A DNA stretch of 22,385 nt from an uncultured Pseudomonadota bacterium. Lineage in GTDB: Bacteria; Pseudomonadota; Gammaproteobacteria; Burkholderiales; Casimicrobiaceae. Position numbers and translations under genes: made by a program. The notes beneath the pieces were generated by a model. The model saw only the letters and a list, made by a program, of their open reading frames with translations, was not told the origin of the DNA and did no database searches. Shown one piece after another: positions 16,214-22,385 of this stretch (its first letter is position 1; the number at the start of each line of letters is the position of its first letter). The stretch covers positions 1 through 22,385 of the forward strand of contig CALFEY010000406.1 of the NCBI GenBank assembly GCA_937958295.1, written 5' to 3'.

Positions 16214-17257
16214 CTAGCCCGAGGGGCCGCGCAGGATCGCCTGCAGGCGCGCGATGGTGACGTCGATGTCGTCGTCGGTGATGCCGCGATAGGTCACGAA
16301 GCGCACGCGATCCGCGGCGAAGGGGAGCGCGAGGACGCCGTCCAGCGCGAGGCGATCGCACAAGGCCGCCGCGGTCCAGGGGCGGGTGAGGCTCGCGAGC
16401 ACGATGTTGGTCTGCTCCGGCGGGCGTTCCGGCGCCACGCAGGGCATCCGGGCGAGGGCGTCGGCGAGACGGGCGGCATGCGCGAGGCTCGTCGCGACGT
16501 GGCTTACGTCTTCGAGCCCGGCGAGCGTCGCGGCAGCGGCGGACCCGATGGGCCGCAGGCCGCCCCCCAAGCGCTGGCGCACGGGAAGCGCCCGTTCGAT
16601 CGCCTCGGCGCTGCCCGCCAGCGCCGCCGCGACAGGCGCGCCGAAGGTCTTGTTGAGGCTCACCGACACGGTGTCGAAGCCCGCCGCGAGATCGGCTGGC
16701 GCGGTGCGCAGCGCCGCGGCGGCGTAGAAGATCCGCGATCCATCGAGGTGTGCACGTGCGCCGCGCGAGCGGGCGAGCGCCACGACTTCGCCGCAGTACG
16801 CGGCCGGCAATGCCACGCCGCCGGTACGGTTGTGTGTGTTCTCGAGCGCGACGAGCGCCACGGGGGCGCGCTGCGCGTCGGCCGTGGTCGCAAGCGCCTG
16901 CTGCCACGCGGCGAGCGGCGGGCGCGCCCCCTCGCCGTCGACGGCCGTCATCCACAGCCCGCCGATGGCAGCGCCCGCGTTGGCCTCGGACGTAAGCATG
17001 TGCGCGCCTTGCTGCATCACCACCGTGGAGCCCGGCACTGCCTGCAGCAGCAGCGCGGTGGTGTTGGCCATCGTGCACGTTGGGAAGACGAGCGCGTCCT
17101 CCTTGCCGAGCAAGGCGGCAAGGCGCGCCTCGACCTTGCGCTGCCACGGGTCCTCGCGCAGGCCGAACAGGCGCGAGCCCGCCGCGACGCGCGCGGCCTC
17201 GTCCATGGCCGGCGTGGCATGGGCGAGGAAATCGCTGCGCAGATCGATGGTGCCCAC
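16214..17257 (-). CDS. Threonine-aldolase-family PLP enzyme, divergent
   Basis: A 347-residue fold-type I PLP enzyme of the beta-eliminating lyase/threonine aldolase family. Schiff-base Lys 203 lies in SVSLNKTFGAPVAAAL; PLP contacts are His 86 (GAHMLTSE), Asp 172 and Arg 175 (HLDGSRIF). GGGLRPIGSAAAA is the conserved segment after the lysine. True low-specificity threonine aldolases begin DLRSDTVT.P and continue with a GDDVYGEDPT-like segment; here these read DLRSDFLAHATP and GSRLFGLREDPW, so substrate specificity may differ. Start is GTG with AAGGA 8 nt upstream, 4 bp after the TRAP permease stop. Its place between transporter and hydantoinase suggests it acts in the same pathway, by retro-aldol cleavage or beta-elimination. 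Confidence 0.9.
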   Translation of the reverse strand: MGTIDLRSDFLAHATPAMDEAARVAAGSRLFGLREDPWQRKVEARLAALLGKEDALVFPTCTMANTTALLLQAVPGSTVVMQQGAHMLTSEANAGAAIGGLWMTAVDGEGARPPLAAWQQALATTADAQRAPVALVALENTHNRTGGVALPAAYCGEVVALARSRGARAHLDGSRIFYAAAALRTAPADLAAGFDTVSVSLNKTFGAPVAAALAGSAEAIERALPVRQRLGGGLRPIGSAAAATLAGLEDVSHVATSLAHAARLADALARMPCVAPERPPEQTNIVLASLTRPWTAAALCDRLALDGVLALPFAADRVRFVTYRGITDDDIDVTIARLQAILRGPSG

Positions 17258-17261
17258 GCCG

Positions 17262-18566
17262 TTAGTCCTTCATCGTGGCCACGAGCCACAGGGCGAGGTC
17301 GGGGAAGAAGAAGAGCAGGTACGACAGCATGCACAGCATCAATGCGTAGGGCAGCGAGGCCCAGGCGATGGTCGACAGCGACACGTCCTTGGCGATCGAC
17401 TGCACGGCGAACAGGTTGAGCCCGATCGGGGGGGAAAGCTGGGCGAGCTCGGCCTGGATCACTAGGATCACGCCGAACCACACCTCCGAGAAGCCCATCG
17501 CTTTCAGCGTGGGATAGAGCACCGGCACCGTCAGCATCATCATGGAGATGCCGTCGAGAAAGGTGCCGAGGATGATGTAGAGGACGAAGAGCGTGGTGAA
17601 GAACAGGAACGGGGACAGGTTCTGCGCCGCGAGGTAGGCCGCCATCTCACGGCCGATCCCCGCCTGCACCACGGTGAAGTTGAGGACCTGTCCCGCGACG
17701 ATGATGAACATCACCACGCTCGACACCGCGATGCTCGTCAGGAGTGACGTGCGGAACTTGGCCCAGGTGAGCTCACGATAGAACGCCCCCAGGATCAACG
17801 CTACCACGCAGCCGAATCCCGCGGCCTCGGTCGGCGTGACCACGCCGAAGTACATGCCGCCGATGATGCAGAGGATCAGCATCGTCACCGGCACGCATTG
17901 CCACAGCGCAACCAACACTTGCTTGCCCGTGTGGCGCGGCGCGCGCGCGGGCACGAGCGAGGGATCGCGCAGCGCACGCCAGCCCACGTAGCCCATGAAC
18001 ATCACGACCGCGATGGCGCCGGGGATGATGGTGGCTACGAAGAGGTCGATCACCGATTCCTGCACGACGGCGGCATACACGAGCAGGAAGATCGACGGCG
18101 GGATGAGATTGCCGAGTGCGCCGCCGCCGGTGAGCGTGCCGAGGGTCAGCGCGTCGTTGTAGCCGCGCTTGCGCATCTCCGGCAGCGCCACCGTGCCGAT
18201 GGTCAGCGCCGTGGCCGTCGACGAGCCCGAGATCGCGGAGAACAGCGCGCACGCCATGATGTTGGCCTGCGCGAGCTTGCCTGGCAGGCGCGAGAGCAGC
18301 ACCGACACGCCCTGGTAGAAGCGGCTCGAGGCCCCGCTGCGCAGGATGATCTCGCCCATCAGCACGAACAGCGGCACCGCGGTCAGCGTGAAGGAATTGA
18401 TCGTGTTCCACACGATGTCGCCGAGGCTCGGCCACAGTTGCGTTCCTGAGACGATCGTGATGCCCACGAGGCCCACGAGGCTCATGGTGGCGACGACCGG
18501 CACGCCGCAGACGAGGCAGACGATCAGGAGGACGCAGTAGAGCGTGAGCGAGAGTTGCCAAGTCAT
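17262..18566 (-). CDS. dctM: TRAP transporter large permease, DctM family
   Basis: A 434-residue inner-membrane protein of the family's usual size, with about 12 hydrophobic segments. It is the ion-coupled transport channel of a tripartite ATP-independent periplasmic transporter. Characteristic stretches are FVLMGEIILRSGAS, ISGSSTATALTIGTVALPEM, GGALGNLIPPSIFLLVYA and GTFLDGISMMMLTVPVLYP. The start is fixed by a 4-bp ATGA overlap with the preceding small permease gene; the longer frame upstream is out-of-frame sequence of that gene. The symbol denotes the family only; the substrate is probably not a C4-dicarboxylate given the neighbours. Confidence 0.96.
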   Translation of the reverse strand: MTWQLSLTLYCVLLIVCLVCGVPVVATMSLVGLVGITIVSGTQLWPSLGDIVWNTINSFTLTAVPLFVLMGEIILRSGASSRFYQGVSVLLSRLPGKLAQANIMACALFSAISGSSTATALTIGTVALPEMRKRGYNDALTLGTLTGGGALGNLIPPSIFLLVYAAVVQESVIDLFVATIIPGAIAVVMFMGYVGWRALRDPSLVPARAPRHTGKQVLVALWQCVPVTMLILCIIGGMYFGVVTPTEAAGFGCVVALILGAFYRELTWAKFRTSLLTSIAVSSVVMFIIVAGQVLNFTVVQAGIGREMAAYLAAQNLSPFLFFTTLFVLYIILGTFLDGISMMMLTVPVLYPTLKAMGFSEVWFGVILVIQAELAQLSPPIGLNLFAVQSIAKDVSLSTIAWASLPYALMLCMLSYLLFFFPDLALWLVATMKD

Positions 18567-19087
18567 GACAGGCTCACGTCGATGTCGTCCTGCTCGCCCC
18601 GCGGCGGCAGGCCGCGCAGGCGGCGCGCGATTTCCTCCACGTACGCGAGGCACAGCAGCGCGTAGCCTGCGGGCATGATGAGCTGCGGCCACATGAGCGG
18701 CGTGGCCGACGGCTGGATCGAGCGCGTGCCGAAGCGCATGGTGTTGCCCACCAACACCCACGTGGCGTAGAGCAGCACGGCGCTGACCGCGAGGCCGATG
18801 ATCGCGGCGACGATTCCGGCGATATTGCGGCCGCGCGGGGAGAGCCGGTCCACCACGGCGGTCATGGTGAGGTGACGGTCGGCCCGCAGGATGTGGACGG
18901 CACCCAGCATCGTGATCCACGCCATGAGGTAACCACCGTATTCATCGGCGATGAGCGTGGACGTGTTGAATACGTAGCGCGCGACCACCTCCACGTTGAT
19001 GAGCACGAGAAGGCAGATCAGAAGAAATCCTGCGAGGCGGCCGAGCGCGGACTCGATCGCCGCGAAGAAGCGGCCGATGCGTTGCAT
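18563..19087 (-). CDS. dctQ: TRAP transporter small permease, DctQ family
   Basis: A 174-residue inner-membrane protein with four hydrophobic segments, the usual DctQ topology. The first covers LAGFLLICLLVLINVEVVARYVF, with the VEVVARYVFN signature of the family; EYGGYLMAWITMLGA follows. It pairs with the large permease encoded just downstream, with which it overlaps by 4 bp. No Shine-Dalgarno is visible before its ATG; instead a GC-rich hairpin precedes it. Low translation relative to the binding protein would fit the usual stoichiometry. Confidence 0.94.
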   Translation of the reverse strand: MQRIGRFFAAIESALGRLAGFLLICLLVLINVEVVARYVFNTSTLIADEYGGYLMAWITMLGAVHILRADRHLTMTAVVDRLSPRGRNIAGIVAAIIGLAVSAVLLYATWVLVGNTMRFGTRSIQPSATPLMWPQLIMPAGYALLCLAYVEEIARRLRGLPPRGEQDDIDVSLS

Positions 19088-19095
19088 TGGAGGTG

Positions 19096-19132
19096 GCCGG
19101 CGCCCGCCGGAGGGGAAGGCGGGCGCGCCGGC
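19096..19132 (-). terminator. Intercistronic hairpin between TRAP binding protein and permeases
   Basis: A perfect 9-bp stem (19100-19108 with 19118-19126, GCGCCCGCC/GGCGGGCGC) with a 9-nt loop. The pairing continues as GCCGG/CCGGC outside a 2-nt bulge. It fills the 60-bp gap between the binding-protein stop and the small permease start. With no T-tract it is more likely an mRNA-stabilising or attenuating stem that keeps binding-protein mRNA more abundant than permease mRNA, a common arrangement in transporter operons. Confidence 0.5.
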
Positions 19133-19147
19133 GAGTGGGTGGAAGGC

Positions 19148-20161
19148 CTAGACGGCCCCGCAGGCCTTGGCCACGCTATCGAGCAGCGTCTTGCCGGTGG
19201 CGCCGTTCTTGGCCGCCCACTGGTCCCAGCTCGTGCGCATGAGCTGCTGCGCCTTCTTGAGGTCGGCGGGGGTGGGGTCGACGAGCGTCACCTTGTTGGC
19301 GGCGAGGTTGGCGCGCGCTTCCTTGTCGCCGCCTTCGGACATCGCGCGATACTTGGGTGCGTACTCCGCGGCCTTGGCGAGCAGCGCCTGGCGCACGTCG
19401 GGGGCGAGCTTGGCGAGCGCTTCGCCATTGACCATCATCACCTGGTGGCCCATCGTCATGTTGAGCATGTAGCCGGTCTTGACGATCTCGTAGGCGCGCC
19501 AGTCGTTGGCCGACAGGGCCGACGTGATCGCGCCGTCGATGACCTTGCGCTCGAGCGAGGGGACCACCTCGGCCGAGGTGATGCTTACCGCCGAGCCGCC
19601 CAGCGCCTTCATCATGTCGACCTGCTCTGGATTCCACGCCCGGACCTTCATGCCCTTCAGGTCCTCGATGGCCTTGACCGGCTTGTTGGCCCAAAGGTTC
19701 TGCGGCGGCATCGTCCAGTGGATCACCGTGTCGACGTTGAACTTCTTCTTGAGCACGTCGTTGGCCACCGGCGCGACCGCGGGGATCGCCTTGTCGAACT
19801 GCGCGTAGGACGTGCACAGGAAGGGGAGGCCCAGAACGTTGAGCTCGGGCACGTCGCCGGCGGCGAAGCCCACCGCCACGTCGCCCATCTGCACCTGGTT
19901 CGTGGCCACTGCCTTGACGACGTCCGCGGCCTTGTACGGCAGCTCGCCCGCCGCCAGCACGGTGATCTTGAGCTTGCCGCCCGTGGCCTTGGCCACGTCC
20001 TCGGCAAACGCCTTGTTGAGCAGGGCGGGCTTGTCGTTGGGCGGGAAGTAGGTGAAGAACTTCCAGTCGGTGACCTGACCGAACGCAGTGCCGGCGGTCA
20101 GGGTCAGCGCGAGGACAGTCCCGCGCAACAAAGTGGTGCGGAGATGTGTGGCGTCGTGCAT
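19148..20161 (-). CDS. dctP: TRAP transporter solute-binding protein, DctP family
   Basis: A 337-residue periplasmic binding protein. The signal peptide (about 1-28) ends TAFGQ. The mature protein opens WKFFTYFPPNDKPALLNKAFAEDV and contains the family's substrate-contact segment LKGMKVRAWNPEQVDMMKALGGSAV, whose Arg normally binds a carboxylate, and PSLERKVIDGA. It therefore probably binds an organic acid or an acidic cyclic amide. GGGAG lies 8 nt before the ATG. It is the first gene after the predicted promoter at about 20200-20240 and leads a tight set: DctQ, DctM, PLP enzyme, HyuA, HyuB. Confidence 0.95.
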   Translation of the reverse strand: MHDATHLRTTLLRGTVLALTLTAGTAFGQVTDWKFFTYFPPNDKPALLNKAFAEDVAKATGGKLKITVLAAGELPYKAADVVKAVATNQVQMGDVAVGFAAGDVPELNVLGLPFLCTSYAQFDKAIPAVAPVANDVLKKKFNVDTVIHWTMPPQNLWANKPVKAIEDLKGMKVRAWNPEQVDMMKALGGSAVSITSAEVVPSLERKVIDGAITSALSANDWRAYEIVKTGYMLNMTMGHQVMMVNGEALAKLAPDVRQALLAKAAEYAPKYRAMSEGGDKEARANLAANKVTLVDPTPADLKKAQQLMRTSWDQWAAKNGATGKTLLDSVAKACGAV

Positions 20162-20208
20162 GCGGTTCGCTCCCGTCGATCGCTGTGTGGGGTGCAGCGG
20201 CGAGGGCG

Positions 20209-20238
20209 ATCCTAAGAGCGAACGCGATCCGATCGCAA
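20209..20238 (-). promoter_or_regulatory. Candidate promoter and operator of the TRAP-hyu operon
   Basis: On the minus strand TTGCGA (20238-20233) and TAGGAT (20214-20209) lie 18 bp apart, acceptable sigma-70 boxes about 48 bp before the dctP start. A perfect 13-bp palindrome, GCGATC-C-GATCGC (20224-20236), covers the -35 box and the spacer, where a repressor would block the polymerase. The MarR-type regulator encoded two genes upstream is the natural candidate. Confidence 0.4.
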
Positions 20239-20250
20239 TCGCGCAAATTG

Positions 20251-20274
20251 CCGGCGATTCGCGATCATCGCCGG
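20251..20274. repeat. Inverted repeat between cupin gene and TRAP operon
   Basis: CCGGCGAT (20251-20258) and ATCGCCGG (20267-20274) form a perfect 8-bp inverted repeat around 8 bases. It lies 22 bp past the cupin stop and just upstream of the candidate dctP promoter. On the minus strand it is followed by CAATTT, so it could be a weak terminator for the cupin transcript or an upstream regulatory site. Confidence 0.45.
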
Positions 20275-20296
20275 ATACAAGCGACAGCGCGGGGCG

Positions 20297-20716
20297 CTAC
20301 GTGCCGCGGCGGACCCGCTCCACCGCCTGCTCGAGCGACGGCCAGCGAACGGTCATCACGAGCGACTCCTCCTCTGCTCGGAACGAATGCGCGATGCCCG
20401 GCCCGAAGAGCACGAAGTCGCCCTCCTTCGCGAGCAGCACCTCATGGTCCGGAAAGAGAAGCACGAAGCGACCACGGATCAGGATGTTCAGCGTGCGCGC
20501 CGTGCCCGGCGGCGACCACTCGGGGCGCGTTTCGCCCTTGGCGTGCGTGAACCACTTCACCTCGAGGTCGCGGCTCTTCAGCGGGTTGTCCTCGCCGGGC
20601 ATGAACTGGCCGACGAACCAACCGCGCGTGTCCTGCGAGGCGTCGGCGGCATTGCCGGTGAGGGGGCGAGGCACGGGTGGCGTCATGGCGGGGGGCTGTC
20701 GATGCGGGCGGGTCAT
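20297..20716 (-). CDS. Small single-domain cupin protein
   Basis: A 139-residue protein with one cupin barrel at about 45-125. The second cupin motif is clear (GDFVLFGPGIAHSF, His retained), while the first (KWFTHAKGETRPEW, then GTARTLNILIRGRF) keeps only part of the usual HxH...E ligands, so it may not bind metal in the standard way. Such proteins act as small-molecule sensors, isomerases or lyases; I cannot choose. The ATG at 20716 has GAAGGG/GGGTGG a short way upstream; an internal ATG at 20686 has none. It lies 46 bp after the MarR-type gene and 135 bp before dctP, so it may be transcribed with the regulator or run into the TRAP operon. Confidence 0.85.
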   Translation of the reverse strand: MTRPHRQPPAMTPPVPRPLTGNAADASQDTRGWFVGQFMPGEDNPLKSRDLEVKWFTHAKGETRPEWSPPGTARTLNILIRGRFVLLFPDHEVLLAKEGDFVLFGPGIAHSFRAEEESLVMTVRWPSLEQAVERVRRGT

Positions 20717-20762
20717 CTTGCCACCCTTCGGTGGCGCATGCGTCGATCGGTTCTGCCGCGGC

Positions 20763-21374
20763 TCACCGCTTCGTATGCACGGGTGGCGCCTTCGGTCGCG
20801 CAGCGGTGGCTGCCGTCGCGAAGCGTCCCGCCTGATCGTAGAGGGCCGTCATCATGCGCAGGAAACCGGCCGCTTCGGTAACCGCGCCGTCGCGGCCGCT
20901 TACCCACGTGAGGCTGGGCACGAGGAAGCTCTCGCGCACCTTGCGGTACTCGAGGCATGCGGCCTCGCCCGCCGCGGTGGTCTCGAAGTGCCGCTCGCGG
21001 CCCTGCGGGGTAACGAGCACCAGCTCCGCCGCAGCGAGCTTCTTGAGCGCGTAGGTCACAAGATGCGTGTCGTCGATGTTGAGCACCATGCAGATCTCCG
21101 CGAGGCGCTTGCCGCGCGCGCGATGGTTCACCGCGTGCAGCACGAGGATGTCGAGCGCATTGAGCCCGTGCACGTTGGCCGCGCCCATGCAGTTCTGCAC
21201 CCAGCGCTGGAAGCCGTAGGTCAGGATGATGAGCCCGTACTCGAATTCGCTTAAGTCCTGGCTCGGCGCACTCGGCGCGAATGGCGCAGCGGGATCCGCC
21301 GGCTCCGGCTTAGGGTACATGGCCGGCAGGGGCGCAGCGACGGGGGCGGGGGACGGGCGGGGGCGGCGCGGCAT
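20763..21374 (-). CDS. MarR-type winged-helix DNA-binding protein
   Basis: A 203-residue predicted regulator. After a 35-residue Pro/Ala-rich lead, a helical stretch (FEYGLIILTYGFQRWVQNCM) precedes a MarR-like winged helix: LNALDILVLHAVNH, RLAEICMVLNIDDTHLVTYALKKLAAAELV, with the wing at QGRERHFETTAAGEAAC. It matches the predicted MarR-like winged-helix proteins of proteobacteria, whose ligands are mostly unknown. The start at ATG 21374 is chosen over the GTG at 21428 because GGAAG lies about 6 nt before it. A TAGAAT box on the minus strand (21440-21435) could be its -10, without a good -35. As first gene before cupin and the TRAP-hyu genes, it likely controls them. Confidence 0.88.
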   Translation of the reverse strand: MPRRPRPSPAPVAAPLPAMYPKPEPADPAAPFAPSAPSQDLSEFEYGLIILTYGFQRWVQNCMGAANVHGLNALDILVLHAVNHRARGKRLAEICMVLNIDDTHLVTYALKKLAAAELVLVTPQGRERHFETTAAGEAACLEYRKVRESFLVPSLTWVSGRDGAVTEAAGFLRMMTALYDQAGRFATAATAARPKAPPVHTKR

Positions 21375-21481
21375 GGCTCTTCCGAAGGCGGGGGGCGAAG
21401 GCGGCTGCCAGGACCGACGCGCCGCCACCTGCCGATTCTAGCGGTGCGGGCGCCGGCTCCGGCGGGGCCGCGCGTGCCCGT

Positions 21482-22385
21482 TCACGCCGAGCCGCGCAGC
21501 CGCGCTTTGGCGCTCTCCAGCGCGCTCGAGTGCGCGCGGCATTCCGGGCCGCTGAAGGTTGCCTCGAGGGCATCGAGAAACACCCGCGTGCGCGCGGGCA
21601 TCAGGCGGCGCCCTGGAAACACGGCCCAGGCCTCCACGGCCGGCACGTGCCAGTCCGGAAGCACCTGAACGAGCTCGCCCCGTTCCAGGTACGGCATGGC
21701 GAAGTGATCGTTCACTATCGATATTCCTGCGCCTTCGCGGGCCATCCGCAGGAGCAACTCCGGGGAGTTGGCGACGGCGCGCGGTGGCGGCGAACCGTCC
21801 CAGCGCTGCTCCCCCCGCAACAGCGTCCACGGCATGGCATCGCCGCTACGGCCCAGCACCCGCAGCGTGTCGTGCTCGAGCAGCGCCTCCGGCTCCGGCG
21901 GCGGATCACGGCGGGCGAGGTAGGCCGGCGCGGCATACAGCGAGCCGCTGAAGGAGGCGATCCTGCGCGCGGCCAGGGTGGCATCGTCGCGCAGCGGGCC
22001 CATGCGGACGGCAACGTCGAAATTCTCCGCCACGAGGTCCACGAAGCGCGCCGACAGGTCGAGGTCGAGCGTGATCCGCGGATAACGCTGGGAGAAGGCC
22101 GCGAGCAGCGGACCGAGCACGAGGTTGGCAAGGTCGTTGGGCATCGTCACCCGCAGCCGGCCGGACGGCTCTGCCTGTCGGTTCTGGGCGAGCGACTCGG
22201 CGGCGTCCACGTCCTCGGCCACGTGGCGGGCGTGGCGCAGCACCTCGTGGCCGAAGTCGGTCACCGTGAGGCGGCGCGTGGTCCGCAGGATGAGGCGCTC
22301 GCCCAGGTGCGCCTCCATGGCCGCGAGGCGCCGGGAGACGGTCGACTTAGGCAGGCCGAGGCGCTCTGCGGCGAGCGAGAAGATG
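21482..22385 (-). CDS. LysR-family transcriptional regulator, partial at its N-terminus
   Basis: A LysR-type regulator that runs off the right edge of the window. The last in-frame ATG inside the window (22318) is internal; 22 more in-frame codons reach the edge and encode the recognition region of the helix-turn-helix (SLAAERLGLPKSTVSRRLAAME), followed by HLGERLILRTTRRLTVTDFG. About 300 residues are visible and only the first 10-20 are missing. The C-terminal effector-binding domain (PSGRLRVTMPNDLANLVLGPLL, DLDLSARFVDLVAENFDVAVRMG) is of the group that includes AaeR and CrgA-like regulators. It ends 107 bp before the MarR-type gene on the same strand. Its targets are probably beyond the window. 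Confidence 0.92.
   Translation of the reverse strand, partial: IFSLAAERLGLPKSTVSRRLAAMEAHLGERLILRTTRRLTVTDFGHEVLRHARHVAEDVDAAESLAQNRQAEPSGRLRVTMPNDLANLVLGPLLAAFSQRYPRITLDLDLSARFVDLVAENFDVAVRMGPLRDDATLAARRIASFSGSLYAAPAYLARRDPPPEPEALLEHDTLRVLGRSGDAMPWTLLRGEQRWDGSPPPRAVANSPELLLRMAREGAGISIVNDHFAMPYLERGELVQVLPDWHVPAVEAWAVFPGRRLMPARTRVFLDALEATFSGPECRAHSSALESAKARLRGSA

Noticed and set aside
11394..16260. Very long plus-strand open frames (up to 890 codons) opposite hyuA, hyuB and the TRAP genes
   Set aside because: They are antisense shadows produced by high GC at third codon positions; their products are Arg/His/Gly-rich with no motifs, while the minus-strand frames encode clear families.

Overview
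The window is a GC-rich (about two thirds G+C), densely coded stretch of a proteobacterial chromosome. A Bug/TctC-type periplasmic binding protein, several transporter-plus-GntR or LysR catabolic cassettes and pervasive GTG/TTG starts point to a betaproteobacterium, probably Burkholderiales-like. This is an inference from gene content; no rRNA or marker gene is present. I see no mobile element, tRNA, CRISPR array or phage gene.

Layout, left to right. (1) 164-2605: a small secreted protein on the minus strand, divergent from a plus-strand NhaA Na+/H+ antiporter that carries an N-terminal DsbA-like CPYC domain. A 24-codon leader ORF overlaps the nhaA start in an ATGA junction. A strong hairpin at 2618-2646 closes the gene against the next, convergent operon. 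(2) 2652-6312, minus strand: a five-gene operon with a GntR/FCD regulator, an amino-acid-type solute-binding protein, two permeases and an ATPase. (3) 6567-10714: a second GntR/FCD regulator divergent from a plus-strand pair, a large cysteine-type arylsulfatase and a Bug-family binding protein. The shared promoter region has a good -35/-10 with a TTGGT-N11-ACCAA dyad on its -10/start region. (4) 10918-12279, plus strand: an exported TPR plus SMP-30-like beta-propeller protein. (5) 12378-21374, minus strand: a MarR-type winged-helix regulator, a small cupin, a complete TRAP transporter (DctP, DctQ, DctM), a threonine-aldolase-family PLP enzyme and both subunits of a hydantoinase/oxoprolinase (HyuA, HyuB). 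TRAP to HyuB are tightly packed and look like one transcription unit starting at a promoter near 20200-20240. (6) 21482-22385: a LysR regulator that runs off the right edge.

Taken together the window is a series of scavenging and catabolic modules, each with its own regulator and high-affinity uptake. The most interesting is module 5. It appears to import an acidic or cyclic-amide compound through TRAP, open it with the ATP-dependent HyuAB enzyme, and cleave or eliminate from the product with a divergent PLP enzyme. I know of no named pathway with exactly that combination. The second is module 1, where a redox domain lacking a signal peptide, hence probably cytoplasmic, is fused to a sodium/proton antiporter behind a translationally coupled leader peptide.
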